Origin: Rostrohypoxylon terebratum
Lineage: Eukaryota; Ascomycota; Sordariomycetes; Xylariales; Hypoxylaceae
Direction of reading: 5' to 3'
NCBI GenBank assembly: GCA_022497145.1
Contig: MU385880.1
Span: 124,001 to 188,000, forward strand
Length of the DNA stretch: 64,000 nucleotides
Shown here: positions 12,197 to 24,020 of the stretch, one piece after another
Layout of the letters: the number at the start of each line of letters is the position of its first letter
How positions within the stretch are numbered: the stretch's first letter is position 1
Program-made: the position numbers and the translations under genes
Notes under the pieces: generated by a model
Database searches by the model: none
What the model saw: only the letters and a program-made list of their open reading frames with translations
What the model was told of the DNA's origin: nothing

Positions 12197-12777
12197 GAGA
12201 CGATTCCGAACTGTTCGACCGTCACCTTCGACGGTCCATCGCCGTTGCTCCCGACCCGGACGCTTGCCTCCGCGATTCGATCGCCCGGTTTTTAACTCCG
12301 ACTCTACCACCACACAACCACCACCATGAACATAAAGCCACATTGATTGCACATCCTCATACACACGATTACTAGAGTGGCGGCCAACAAAGCCGGGTTG
12401 GTTCCGCGTCTCTATTTGCTCTTCTTCTACGAAGCATGGCGTCCGGGCATATTGGCTTCGGGCAACGTTATTCATTTACACGGCCTGCGACGGCGCAGGT
12501 GGAATCGGTCGGGAACATACCCGGCGGTATTTATCTTTTGACATCGTGGTCGGGAGTTGGCTTCTACGAGATCTGGAGCCTTTGCCGATATCGAGCAGGC
12601 CGGCGCTTTTCACAGATCTTAGCAGCATTGTACATATACAGATGCTTAGCAATTGCGAAGCTTTTCCGAAGACAATTGATTTTTTTTACATATTAAATAC
12701 CCGTTATAGTCTCATCGTGCCCTTGTGATATGTTACATTCTGCCCGGTCCTATCCATACTGTGACCTGCTTTTAGTA
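12197..12777. other. Convergent 3' regions of the AN1 and NTH1 genes
   Basis: No supported gene. This is the downstream UTR of the AN1 gene meeting the 3' end of NTH1. Confidence 0.5.
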
Positions 12778-14145
12778 TTATCTCTTTGACCTTCGTGACC
12801 TTTTGGCCGTTGGTTTTTGCTCCGGAGAACCTTCCGGCTTTTCTTCGACCTTGCCTATATCTTTAAATTCCTCTGTAGATTCCTCCTTCTTTACATCTTC
12901 TATAGTCTCATTAACGACAACGTCTCGCTCAACAACCTCTTCTTTCTCTTCAACCTTCACTTCCAACTTGACCTTCGCTTCGCCATACTCGCCCTTGACT
13001 TCCGCTTTCACCACAGCGCTCTCCCTCACCCGCCTCCCCTCCGCAACCTTCTTCCTGTCAGCGGCCTTGCACAGTCCTCTCAGCCCCAAATCGCATTCAC
13101 CGCACTTCTTGCCGACGGGCAAGCAGACAGTCTGTCCGAACCCAACGAGCAACCAATTGATCTCGCGCCAGCGGTCACGAGGCAGCCAACTCTGCAGCGC
13201 AAGGCGAGTCTCCTCCGGGTTCCTCGTCGCGTGCCACCCCCACATATTCGTGATGCGGTGCACGTGCACGTCGACGCCTATGCCCTCCGTGCGGTCCCAG
13301 GCCGCGGACAAGCACAGATGCGCCATCTTGGGGCCTACACCGGGCAGCGCGACCAGCCCCTCGATGGTGGAGGGGATGTCGCCGCCCCACCGATCGCGCA
13401 GGATCGGGGCCGCGGCTTTGATGTACTTGGTCTTGTTGTTGTGGAAGCCGACGGCCCAGATCAGCTCGTTCAGGCGCGCCGCGTCGACCGCGAGGATGTT
13501 CTCCAGGTTCAGGCCTGCCGGGGCGCCCGGAGCGTGCGGGGGGAGCTCGGTTTGCAGACGCTTCATCGCGATGGCGTTGGTTGTGTCTTTGGTCTGCGAG
13601 GACAGCATGAGCGCGATTAGCGTCTGGAAGCGCTTGTCCCGCGGACTCGCGGTCGGGAGCGCGAGCCGCTCGCAGCCCATCGTGTCGACGGCGGCGTTGG
13701 CGGCTGGGCCGCCGGGCAGGCGCATCGCTTTTACCGAGGCGTACATCTCTTCCCAGTCCGAGGGCGCGGCGACGGTGGGTTCGCCTGTCTCCGCGTCGAC
13801 GGTCTTGCGGGCGGGCTTGCGTTGGCGCCGCGGGGCGACGATGGGTTTCGTCTCGACTTCTTCTTCAAGCTTCTCTACCTTTTCTATTTTGACGGCTCGC
13901 CGCGGAGACGGGGCTAGGGAGGATGCGGTTTCGAGAACGGTCGTGGTGCGTTTTCGCTTTCGTATCGAGGCCGTGTTCGGGATCACGTCTTCGATATCGG
14001 TGGCAGGAGGAGGAGGAGGAGGAGTTGAGTTCTCTTTAGAACTGGAGCTGGCGCTGGCACTGGGGCCATTGTCGCCGAAGCGGAAGCGCGCCAGCGAGGA
14101 TCTAGTGATCCGGCGCGGCGGCGAGACTACCGGTCGAGGAGGCAT
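12778..14145 (-). CDS. NTH1: Endonuclease III homolog (bifunctional DNA glycosylase/AP lyase)
   Basis: Single exon, 455 residues. The enzyme removes oxidised pyrimidines in base excision repair, in nucleus and mitochondria in yeasts. The helix-hairpin-helix reads LPGVGPKMA with catalytic Lys273, and the GPD-loop Asp is Asp292 (VDVHVHRI). The substrate-binding helix LIALMLSSQTKD is at 176-187. The [4Fe-4S] cluster ligands are Cys341, Cys348, Cys351 and Cys359, spaced x6, x2, x7, a wider last gap than the bacterial x5. Residues 1-110 are disordered and basic, with likely nuclear signals (RKRKR at 62-66), and the last 85 residues are a Lys/Glu-rich tail ending in KRSRRSKR. The gene is much more GC-rich in its core than the flanks. 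A 495-codon open frame on the opposite strand is only its shadow. Confidence 0.95.
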   Translation of the reverse strand: MPPRPVVSPPRRITRSSLARFRFGDNGPSASASSSSKENSTPPPPPPATDIEDVIPNTASIRKRKRTTTVLETASSLAPSPRRAVKIEKVEKLEEEVETKPIVAPRRQRKPARKTVDAETGEPTVAAPSDWEEMYASVKAMRLPGGPAANAAVDTMGCERLALPTASPRDKRFQTLIALMLSSQTKDTTNAIAMKRLQTELPPHAPGAPAGLNLENILAVDAARLNELIWAVGFHNNKTKYIKAAAPILRDRWGGDIPSTIEGLVALPGVGPKMAHLCLSAAWDRTEGIGVDVHVHRITNMWGWHATRNPEETRLALQSWLPRDRWREINWLLVGFGQTVCLPVGKKCGECDLGLRGLCKAADRKKVAEGRRVRESAVVKAEVKGEYGEAKVKLEVKVEEKEEVVERDVVVNETIEDVKKEESTEEFKDIGKVEEKPEGSPEQKPTAKRSRRSKR

Positions 14146-14841
14146 TGCATTGGTAATATCGCGGGTAGCTTTTTATATGCTCGATATGATATCATGCTAT
14201 TTATCGACGTTGTATTTTGAACGAGGCTCTTCTTTCCCCTTATTTCGTAGGTGTATGCTTATGAATTTCATGAACGTAATTGGCGTTTAAACTTCCGTAG
14301 TGTTCCCATGCTGGACCCTGCATCTTTGAGTTACGCTAGCCCCTTTTAGGTTAGGTCCCGATCCATCGTAGCTTTAGGCTAAGTCCCCGGTGGTCTGGTA
14401 CATCATAATAGTAGGAACACAAAGACCCGCCGAAGCGCAATTGTTATGACCGAATGTTTTCTCGAAATAGAGGTTTGATGACGGATTTATCACTTATAAC
14501 AATTAATAAGATATCACCAAATTGCGATCGAGAAAACAGAGGCGCAGGCTAGTAAACGGGCGTATTTCGGATGAGATGATTAAGTATGCTTGTATTATGC
14601 TATGCTTCGAAAATTCGTTCAAAAGCCGACGAAGAGTAGGACCGAAAAAAATCTAGAATGATTACAGCATTAAGTTGAGATATATCTAAGAATCTAAAAA
14701 TGAAAATCTAGGTACGTTCCCCGAGTCAAGGGTATCAATAAAACGCTTCCCCCCAATGCGCTTGCTACCAATATAACTCCACTTCCCGCTAAACTCCTAA
14801 GCATGGGCTTGCTCAAATGGTACAAAGGGCATTTGATAGCC
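14146..14841. other. Intergenic between NTH1 and the DUF676 lipase
   Basis: AT-rich, with no supported gene. Both neighbours are on the minus strand, so this holds the NTH1 promoter on the left and the lipase 3' UTR on the right. Confidence 0.5.
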
Positions 14842-16368
14842 TCAGATGAGGAACTCCTCCTTCATCCAGTGCTTAAGTACAGTGAGGCCTTCCGAGAATC
14901 TCGGTGTGTCGGATCGAACAATGATAGCAGCGTGGCTATGTCTGACTTTATGGATCCAGACGGGATACTTGCGAAATCCGACTTTGTCTAATTCATCAAT
15001 CATGGCGAATTGAGCCGGAGTCAAAGCCAAAGTTGGGAATTGGGGGTGCGACTTCTTCCGCTCCAGGGCTAGAATCTCGGCCTCAGCCTTATTGAGGTCA
15101 CCATCATCATCACCCTCGTCGTCTGACGCCTGGAGGTATGATTCCTCTTGCAAGCTATTCAGGTTCTCGTATACGTCTTCGACTGTGCCTCGGATATCCT
15201 TGATCCATATCGGCGAACGGTAGTTTTCTACGGGGATATCTGTAAGACCTGATTCATGTAATCGAATGCGCTTCGAGCTGCGAAACGTTTGCACGACCGA
15301 ATTCAGCAGAAAAGCGGTAACACCGATGGGGATGAAGACGACTAGTGCAAACATCAACGGGGCATTCCGTAGCCAGCCCAGACTGCCGGCCGTGAAGCCA
15401 GCTATGCCTTTGCCACCTTTCGAGACCAGAGGCGAGACCGGGTTTAGCGGGTCCAGTATGACATCTTCATACCCTTTGAGGTAGTTGGCCTTGATGCGGC
15501 TGGTGTTCATATAGGGGTCCGTCTTCGATATGCCTGTCGTATAATAGACAGCGCTTCTATCATTGACTACGTTCGCGTATAGCGTTCGATGCTTGAACCT
15601 CTTCAAGCCGGATATGAAAATCGATTCGGGATCGGCAAGCACCGCTAGCAACGGTCGGCCGGTATCACGGTAGTCGTCAATTGTGAACAACTGTCTTCCG
15701 GACATCGACAAGGTTCGCGCGCCTAATACATTCCAAATGTGGTTGTGCCAACCTCGTAAAGGTGTTCGGACGCCTAGGTGCGGCGAGGCAAAGGTTGTGA
15801 AGTTCTAAAGATAGCTATTGTAAGCGAGGGATACAATAGCCTTGTCAAATCGACGAATTGAGAAAAGGGATCCATACCACTGGCTCAACTTCACGGAGAA
15901 TACCTCTCATCTCTAACAGCCCAATAGCATAACGTGCCACAAGACCCCCTAAAGAATATCCAACAATGCTAAGCTTCGTGATCTTCCCGCCTTTGTTTCG
16001 GATCTTTTCGAGTTCTTCTTCGATCTCGAGACATACTCGCTCGCCGCCACGCTCGATGCCATCGTAGGTAAAACTGTCGCTATTTCGTTTGGCAACCAGA
16101 AGATAGAGTTCGTCTTCCGAATAAGTATCTCTCAACGCTTTCGCAACGGATTTCATATGATTTGGGTTGCCCCAGAGCTGCAGTAGGAGATACTTTGTTA
16201 GTACCTACTTTTACCTACTTTTCCTAGATGACGTGCATATTTTGTACGGATACTGGTTCCGCACCCAACATGAGGGTTGCAGGCAGGGATTGCGACGGTA
16301 ACACAACTTACACCGTGAACAAGCACGCAGAGGTGATCTGCCGCCAGATTACCACCGTTATATTCCAT
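14842..16368 (-). CDS. DUF676 serine esterase / lipid-droplet-type phospholipase (LPL1-like)
   Basis: Three exons, 16368-16312, 16177-15878 and 15804-14842, give 439 residues. The first exon codes for 19 residues ending in LCVLVHG. Its donor GTAAGT, the TACTAAC branch site and a CAG acceptor link it to LWGNPNHM, restoring the oxyanion motif HGLWGN. The lipase nucleophile motif is Gly-Tyr-Ser94-Leu-Gly (GYSLGGLVARY). FASPHLGVRTPL follows the second intron, as in ROG1/LPL1-type enzymes. A hydrophobic segment (FALVVFIPIGVTAFLL) lies about 140 residues before the end of the protein. Length and layout resemble the yeast lipid-droplet phospholipase Lpl1 (450 aa), but ROG1-like relatives share the fold, so substrate is uncertain. 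A start at 16156 would lose the oxyanion motif and is rejected. Confidence 0.85.
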
Positions 16369-17890
16369 CTTGAACAATTTCTCGCCTTTCGAATTTTCGA
16401 AGAATTATTTGCCTTAGTATCTGAAGACGGATAAAAATCAGAGACAACCTCAAATGATGGCTTGGAAAAGCCACCATCGGCAACATGAGACTGTCCGCTG
16501 CCCGCGGGTGTCCTAAAATAAGGAGCTATCCAGCAATCCTACATTTTAACTCCGGGTGCCCGTGCATAACATATAGGCCTTAAGGTGGTGACGTACGATG
16601 CTGCAGGGGACTAGCCGAACAGGCGTCTAGAGCTGACGTAGGGACTTTTAGAGGACCTTCCGCCGGGCGGATATGATGACGATTAGATACATAGGGCCCT
16701 TGCATTTGAGAATTCACAGCGGCATTCTAGGTTCAAATTACACGGTCAGAATCAACTAGATTCATGATATCACCTTTATTGTAATACATTTTGAAGAGAA
16801 GATCAAGCTAAGGTGTGAAATGACCGGTGTTGCTTGGCTTTGATAAACTTGCATGTGCCTTTTGCTGATCTTATGTACTTGTGTGCACATCGAGAGATAA
16901 TGAAGATAATAGAACCGGTTGGTGCTAATTTCCAATTTTATCTCTAGTAACATTACGCTAAATTTGTACGAAGTACACTTGATAGAAACCCGGGATCTAC
17001 TAGGTAGTTTTAGCAGATGGATAGTTGTTGTTTGAATGGCAATAGGCTTAAGATAGAGCCTATGATATTTAGAGTTTCAGGCACTCGTAACCTGCAAAAT
17101 TATTTTCTGGTGTTCACGTAGGTATGAAGTACATGGTTGATTTTATTTGAATAAATAGGGTGATATAATTATGTACGAAGATATTCACAAAAGTTATGAA
17201 AGATGATCATTACTTTTTTTAAGGCGGGTTATCTTCGGAAGATTCCAAGCTAACGTCGTCTCGGCATGACACTGTGAACATGCTTCTTTCCTTCGACATA
17301 CCTTGAGTCCTTGACATTGGAAAGCGCTGTCATATTTCACATCATTTTCTCCATTTTCATAGTAACTACGTTCCACTTGGTTGCTCACGTTTGCTAAAGC
17401 TTGAGTTTGTTTGCTTGGCGTAACAAATGAATATGAACTTTCATCCAAGTCAAGTGATGTTTTCCTTGTTTTTCTAGGTAAACTTAAGATTGAAGAACAA
17501 CAATAACACCACAAGTCTCTAGTCTATTCATCTTTCAATAGACTAATAGGATATGATAGGTCTGCTATCCTACCAGAAGACTTCAATTTTGACCCGACAT
17601 AAACATACAACAATACCGTTCAACTTCTATCGAAGGTTCCGACGAATGAATTGCAGATGACAGATGACAGATGACGGATGACGGCAGACTTCTAAAGGGT
17701 TAACATGAACAAACCAACCCTCTACTATCCCAAGATACCCCAGATATCCATCCCGTTCACAGCTTCACCACTAGTTCGATAGCCCCGTAACCTTATCCCT
17801 TGACTCTGTCTTAATCCTTGTTATACACGTTCTTAACAACTTGTTGTCCTTGTTCTTGTCCTTGTTCTTGTCATCTTCAATCCCATCACT
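16369..17890. other. Intergenic between divergent lipase and REX3 genes
   Basis: About 1.5 kb, AT-rich in the middle, with no supported gene. A 106-codon minus-strand frame at 17194-17514 has no recognisable motif. A short tandem repeat (AGATGAC)n lies at 17655-17683, about 200 bp before the REX3 start. Confidence 0.45.
17655..17683. repeat. Tandem repeat (AGATGAC)4 upstream of REX3
   Basis: Four copies of a 7-bp unit, the last with one mismatch, seen directly. Confidence 0.85.
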
Positions 17891-19984
17891 ATGGCCAGCT
17901 CACTTGCGGCACTAAAAGATCTACCTTGTCCAGCGGGTGACAAGTGCACAGCCTTTCAATGTTTATTTAAGCACGGCAATGACTCTAGCACACCTCCTAC
18001 TGGTATTTCATCAAATGAGTCCCTCGCCCAAGATATCTCAGCATCTTCCGACCAAGTAATTCCAAGGAAACGAATCAAGCTTGACTCAACTACTTCAGCT
18101 CCATCTCAACCACAAGCTACTAAAAAGGTACTATCATAATGCGATGTATCAATCAGAACTTATGCTAAGAGAATTTAGGATGTCATGCATTCTCAGCATC
18201 CTACAGCTAGCAATAATACATTCTCCCCGCTCTCTACGGATCGAAAACGACCTGTTATTGGGGCAGATGAGGCTCAGGGTAACGAGTCCGAGAGTCTTTA
18301 CCGTGTGAGGGGACACATAGGTGGCATTAGGCTTGATCAGACCCAAAGTGAAAGTTCTGTTCCTCACACGCGTAGCAGTTCAGCCTCTTCCTTAGGTTCC
18401 CAAAAACTTAAAACCCCAAGTCCGGCTCTAGATACTGTGAAAGCTTCATCCGCACCCACCAGCAAAGTACCAAGTCGCTCCTCATCTACTGCTAGTGCGG
18501 CCTCTTCTAGCCGTGCTTCGATTACACAAACAAGCAAACAACCAATCAATAAAGTGGAAACACTTAATCCTCGTCTCTTGAAGAAGTCCCCGGCTCAACA
18601 CGGTACACGTTTGAAGCTTGTCAGCGCTCTTCACGAGCAGTATGCCCGTTTGAATTCCGAACTAAAAAAGGTGGCCAAAGATAAGGCTTCAAAACAGCTG
18701 TTGCTGTCTGACCAACAACTTATTGTGAAAACACTGGATGACGAAGAAGAGATAGCTGTCAAGAAGTACGCCATCTACGCAAATGCAATCAGAAACAAAA
18801 TCATGGCATATAAGCGCATGAATGTGGCCGATTGGAAGGAAGAGAGGAAGTCGGCTACGACAAACAATGACCCAGTGACTGCACCCGATGCTTCCCAACC
18901 TATCGACACCGGTTTAACTCCTGCCCTAGAGATTGCTTACGTCCCTCGATTAGCCTACCCATTCAATGGCTTGCAGAAGTACGGCTACGTATCCGCAATT
19001 CCCTCGCCCGAAGATATTGAGAAAGCCCGCGCAAGCGTCCAAGCCTCTGGCAACGTTGAGATCTGCGACAGATGTACAAGACGCTTTCAAGTCTTCCCGG
19101 GTCGTAGAGAGGATGGAGCGCTAGCATCTAATGGTACTTGCACGCACCACCCCGGCAAATTCTATTTTACAGAGCGAGGGCCTGGAAGATTATCGCACGG
19201 CCAGAAGAAGTATCGTTGTTGCCATCGAAGCGTTGATGACGATTCAGGAGGATGTTTCACTGCACCCACGCATGTCTTCAAGACAACGAATATCAACCGA
19301 CTGGCGAGTCTCCTTAACTTTTGTGAGACCCCACCTAACCCAACGGTCCCTGACGACAGGGCTATTTGCTTCGACTGCGAAATGGGATATACCGTCCACG
19401 GCCTTGAACTAATCAGAATGACCGCGGTATCTTGGCCAGGCGGCGAGACCTTAGCCGATATTCTAGTGCAGCCATATGGTGAGGTGTTGGATCTAAATAC
19501 CCGCTACTCCGGCGTCACACCGGAGGCCATGGCCTCGGCTGAGCGATGGGTGCCCGGAGAGGATCATTCACCAACCCCAGGCGTTGGTGAGGCAAAACCC
19601 AAGTTGAAAATTGCGTCAAGCCCCGCAGCAGCACGCAACCTCCTTTTCTCATTAATTGGTCCCCTAACACCTATCATTGGTCATGGACTTGAGAATGACC
19701 TTAACGCCATCCGAGTTATACATCCCACCTGCATCGACTCCATTCTCCTATACCCTCACAAGCGCGGGCTTCCTCACCGAAACGGCCTCAAAATGCTAAT
19801 GCAGACATTGTTGAACCAGAAGATTCAACAAGAGGCAGACGAGAGTGCGCCTGAGGGACATGACAGCGCGGAGGACGCGAAGGCCGCAGGTGAATTAGTC
19901 CGACTCAAGATCCGCGATGAATGGAAGGACCTCCAACTAAAGGGGTGGTCGGTCCAGAATGGCGAGATCACACCACCGGCCTAG
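17891..19984 (+). CDS. REX3: RNA exonuclease Rex3 (DEDDh family)
   Basis: Two exons (17891-18127, 18179-19984) encode about 680 residues; the 51-nt intron has GTACTA, TGCTAAG and TTTAG. Near the N-terminus Cys-x5-Cys-x4-Cys-x3-His (CPAGDKCTAFQCLFKH) is a CCCH-like zinc finger. A Ser-rich linker follows. A second Cys/His cluster starts at ICDRCTRRF, and the nuclease domain is in the last third. The DEDDh residues are visible: Asp and Glu in CFDCEMGY, Asp in HGLENDLNAIR, and His/Asp in GHDSAEDAKAAGELV. Family members trim the 3' ends of RNase MRP RNA, U5 and other small RNAs. The product is longer than yeast Rex3 (404 aa) because of the N-terminal extension. Confidence 0.92.
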
Positions 19985-20554
19985 CCATAGACTGTCATAG
20001 GAGAGGCAAAGACTGCGAAGTGCGATCTCCATTCAACGGCCTTAACAAAGTTAATATTCTTTTGATATTCGAGAAAAGGACCTAGTTGACAGAGAAAGTA
20101 TTGCAATTATCGTAGCAGTTATGATCTAAGTCTCCGCCATTGAGGGGAAATGGAGGAGTCTGGATGAGTTGTTTTGATTGCACTACGTTTCATCATCGAG
20201 TTTCGTTTCGTCGTCTTAAGGGAGCACCGGGGCGTTAGGTTCACGAGTTGGGTTGCTTTGGGCTTTAGCTTGAGACCTTTGCGGTTCAAGTATCGGGGGT
20301 AGAGCTGGGCAGACTTTGGAAGGTTATGTGTGTTGTATCAAATTTTCATACGTAGCATCGGCGAACTCGTCCGGCCATGCGAAGGACGTCAATACAGACA
20401 TGCCAGTTTCACCAACAAATATGAGATTTTACTAGTAGTGACATATTATTCATACCCCGAAGTGGAGAACCGGGCAGTAGATCGTTAGTATAGTACATAC
20501 GCCCCTTTTTAATATCATTTCTCCTTTTCATTTCATCATAGCCCACCAACCCCT
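19985..20554. other. Convergent 3' regions of REX3 and PHB1
   Basis: No supported gene. Confidence 0.5.
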
Positions 20555-21492
20555 TTATGTCCTGCCCACGTTCAGCAAGAACTGACTTCCACCGTTTCCT
20601 CCCTGCTTGCCGCCCGGTATGTAGGAGACATTGGGGTTCGAAGCCAGGGTCTGCGCGATCTCGCGGCTAGCCTCGATCTTTCGGATCTGGATCAGGCCGT
20701 CGCCAGACTTGGCAATGGCCTTGGAAATGGTGTCGGCACTCTCGGCCTCGCCCTCGGCACGGATGACGTTGGCCTGGCGCTCCTGCTCTGCCTTCTCGAC
20801 GATAAAGCGGGCGCGCTCCGCATCCTGCTGGGCGATCTGCTTCTGCTCGACGGCCTTGGTGAACTCCTTGCCGAAGGTCATGTGGGTGATGGACACGTCC
20901 TCCAGGGCGATGTTGAACTCAGAGGCCCGCTTCATCAGGTCCGCGCGGATGCGCTGGGAGACGGCTTCACGTTGGGTGATGAGCTCGGCGGCGTCGAATT
21001 GGGCGACGATGGATTTCAGCACTTCGTTGCCGATGGAGGGGAGCACTCGCTCGTCGTAGTCTGTGCCGAGGTTCTTGGGGGGTTATGTGTGTTAGCTTAT
21101 ATGTGTTTCTTCTGCTTCTGGAACCGAAGCTCTGTAAATGTATATGTATATTCTCCCAGACGGAAACTCACCTGGTATATCTTAGGCAAAGCCTTGACTT
21201 CCGGCCTGTGCAGCACCCTCAGCGTCAAGCTGACCATCTGCAAATCCTTGCTTCCGGTGGTAGTGGCGATGTTGCGGGGCTTGGTGCGGACGTCGAAGAT
21301 GATGCTGCGCTGTAGCCAGGGGATCAGGAAGTGCGTGCCCTCGTTGACGACGTTCTCCTTGACTCCTTGCAACCGGTCGAAGATGACGGCCCTGGTGCCG
21401 CCGCGCACGTCGTAGAGAGAGGCCTGCAGCAGCGCTGCGGCGCCGACTGCCGGGACCGCCCACCGGTACACTCGTCCTAGAACGTTCTCCAT
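20555..21492 (-). CDS. PHB1: Prohibitin-1, mitochondrial inner membrane
   Basis: Exons 21492-21172 and 21073-20555 give 279 residues (yeast Phb1 is 287). The 98-nt intron has GTGAGT, a GCTAAC branch site and a CAAG acceptor. A hydrophobic N-terminal anchor (about residues 11-27) is followed by the SPFH/PHB domain: DVRGGTRAVIFDRLQGV, then GTHFLIPWLQ, then FDVRTKPRNI. A coiled coil rich in Glu/Gln/Ala (KAVEQKQIAQQDAERARFIV) follows. With Phb2 it forms the ring in the inner membrane that acts as chaperone and regulates the m-AAA protease. It is divergently transcribed from QCR8 over 407 bp. The ends match the family, so the start is well supported. Confidence 0.96.
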
Positions 21493-21899
21493 TGTGCGTT
21501 CGTCGAACCCGGGTTTCGTGTGCGGTTCGTCGTTTTTTGGAATCTCTGCTTGAGCTTCGTCAACGATTGATTATCAGAGCTTCCGGGTTTAAGAAATCGT
21601 TAATGGTGGATTTGATCTAGCCCCACTTTAGTCAGTGCGACTCCAGTTTCTACCGGATGCTGATGGGGTTATCTCATTGGCTGAGGAGTTGCGGACGCTT
21701 CCGAAAGTCAGGAAGGTGGAAAGGTCAAGCCACAGGAGGCGTTACCTGTGCCATTTCACATTTTAGCTCGGTCCAATTGTCCGGCATCATATCATCTTCC
21801 AAATCGACGTCGCGAGCATAACCGAGATTCTAAGCCTCTTTTCTTCATAACCTTTTCAATTGAGTTACCCGCATACTTCAATTGAACCCGACACTCATA
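21493..21899. promoter_or_regulatory. Shared PHB1/QCR8 divergent promoter with two CCAAT boxes
   Basis: The 407 bp between the two start codons must contain both promoters. CCAAT is present on the plus strand at 21773-21777 and on the minus strand at 21676-21680. CCAAT is the site of the Hap2/3/5 complex, a known activator of respiratory genes in fungi. Function here is inference. Confidence 0.5.
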
Positions 21900-22650
21900 A
21901 TGCGACCTTCTCAGGCTCTGATGGCTGGTGGTGGCGCCCCTCTTGGCAAGCATGGAAAGTGAGTCTACGGGTCTACAAGTCCTTGCTGCGTCTTTTTCGT
22001 TCTTCGGGTGTTGTTTCTATGCACGCTATTGAGGCCATACTTCGGCAATGCAATATCATTCGAGTTTTCGCTAACGCTGTTACTACAGGTTTCTAGGTGA
22101 ATGGGGTCACTTTGGTGAGTCTACTCCATTTCGAGTCCCGATCGAGAATCGCATACACAGGGAAAGAGACGGACTGTAAGAGGAGGCATTTGGGTGAAGG
22201 AAGAAAGCCACGAAGACATGCGCGGGTAGACGATGCACCGTTCGAAATATATACGACGTCTGCATACTGGGAAGCAAACGCTAGAATGTTGACCGGCGGT
22301 TGAACACTATACGGATGAAGGGCATCAAGAAGGTTTACTGACATGACGGAACGATAGGTGGCCAGCCGCAGAAGGGTATCATTAGCTACACACTGAGCGC
22401 CAACAGGCAAAACCCGTTCGCTGGTGCTGCGCACGCCGCCATCTTCAACACCTGGAGACGATTCAGCGCCCAGGTCCTCTACGTCGCTTCCCCAATGTTA
22501 TTCTTCTACTACGCCATGTCGTGGGCCACGGATCGGTATTTATCCCCATGCCCTCTAGCACGCGCACTTCGTGTCCGAGATGGACTAACATAAAGTAGAA
22601 ACCACTACCTCAACTCCAAGCAAGGTCGCGCGGAGTTCTCTGAGGAATAA
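21900..22650 (+). CDS. QCR8: Cytochrome b-c1 complex subunit 8 (ubiquinone-binding subunit VII)
   Basis: Four exons, 21900-21958, 22089-22114, 22358-22535 and 22599-22650, encode 104 residues, a normal length. No single open frame covers the gene, because exon 2 is only 26 nt. The protein starts MRPSQALMAGGGAPLG, then GEWGHFGGP-like GEWGHFGGQPQKG, the conserved NPFAGAAHAAIFNTWRR, one transmembrane helix (VASPMLFFYYAMSWA) and the tail NHYLNSKQGRAEF. These are hallmarks of Qcr8, a single-pass subunit of complex III near the quinol oxidation side. Frame is kept across all three introns. It faces PHB1 over a shared promoter. Confidence 0.93.
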
Positions 22651-23199
22651 GGGGTATTGGACGAACCTAATGAACAATTATGGATGGAGGTCGTACTATC
22701 GCGTATAGACAAAACCCTGTATACCTATGAATAGACCAGAATAAGAAATACAAAGATGAATTTCTTTTCATTTGTGTTCGTACAATTTTGTATATTCATA
22801 CTACTGGGTGCTGGCGATATCAGGAAGATGTGTCCACGGATATCAAGCCACGGAGCTAGCTATGAATTAATACTCCTATGAAGCCCGTCTTTGATATCTG
22901 CGCAATAATCACATTTATAGGGACATAATATAGCAATGAATATTATTTTCCTAAATTATACCTAAACAGTACTCTATTGATCGAGTGACGCAACGATCGC
23001 AGATGCTTGTGTGGATGTACCTAAGTACCGCAGCCAAACAGAGTTGACGTAAAGGTAATCGGATCGGCAATTTCTCGGCGAAATTGTTACCCCAGAACAT
23101 GATCAAGGAAGCATCCTCGAAACAGCTCACCTAAAGTCCAAACCCATTCAGCGAATAACTTCCTATCACTAGACTCTCCTCTCTATACTAGCAGCCACC
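22651..23199. other. Intergenic between QCR8 and the complex I gene
   Basis: AT-rich, with no supported gene. Holds the QCR8 3' UTR and the promoter of the 21.3 kDa subunit gene. Confidence 0.5.
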
Positions 23200-24020
23200 A
23201 TGGCTTCTAAGGCAGTTGCCAAAGCTGCGAGCTCCGCGGGAGGAGTTATGAGCATCAGCCAGGTACGCAACCCCGAAACGAAACCCAGGCAAACAATGTC
23301 AATTGGCAACGCAAGCCGGAGCTATCTATAATATATATACACGCACCTCTCTATAACCTGCCCAGTACCGACTCATCTCAAGCGACAACCACTGACAACC
23401 ACCGCAGAAACAAACACTCCAATCAACCGGCATAGGCGAGCGCATCCGCCGCATCCTCGCCGTGGACCCGAACCGCTCCAACGGCGTGCCGCTAAACCCC
23501 TACTTCCGCAACCCGACGCCCGGCGGGCAAGACCCGCTCGAGTACGACGACCCGGTGACGATCCCGGCGGGCGACATCGCGGACAACCCGTACTGGAAGC
23601 GGGACACGCGGCGGGCGTACCCGCGGCTCAGCTTCGTCAACCAGGCCGACGCCGTGGCGCTGCTCAGCGTCGGCAGCGCCGCCGCGCCGAAGCGCGAGCT
23701 CATCGGCGAGGAGGGGCAGAAGGCCCTCGTGGCGGCGAGGGAGGAGGGCAAGAGCGTCGGGTTGGCGGCGTATTTCGAGAAGAACGTCGGTGTGGCTAAG
23801 GACACGCTGCTGGTGAATGGGCTGCCGCCGTTGCCGAGTGGCCAGAGCTTGGGCGAGGGCGGGAAGTGGCAGACGTATAAGTATGAGTTGACGGAGGAGA
23901 ACTCGTATCCTGAGGGGTGAGTACTGCGGCTTTCCTTTTCCCTTTTCTGGGTTGGGGATGAGAGGAGAGGAATGGAGTTGCTAACGCTGATACAGATACC
24001 CCTGTCGGACTTTCAAATAG
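23200..24020 (+). CDS. nuo-21.3: NADH:ubiquinone oxidoreductase 21.3 kDa subunit
   Basis: Exons 23200-23262, 23408-23916 and 23996-24020 encode 198 residues. The first starts with a good CACCATG and reads MASKAVAKAASSAGG. The second holds the conserved core (ERIRRILAVDPNRSNGVPLNPYFRNP, then DDPVTIPAGDIADNPYWKRD). The third is only 25 nt and supplies the terminal YPCRTFK, which is the family's usual ending. This is an accessory subunit of respiratory complex I first described in Neurospora, located in the mitochondrial inner membrane. The coding part is markedly more GC-rich than its surroundings. It follows QCR8 on the same strand. Confidence 0.94.

Noticed and set aside
12803..14290. 495-codon open frame on the plus strand
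   Set aside because: It is antisense to NTH1, whose protein has all catalytic and Fe-S residues; the plus-strand product is low-complexity Ser/Thr/Arg.
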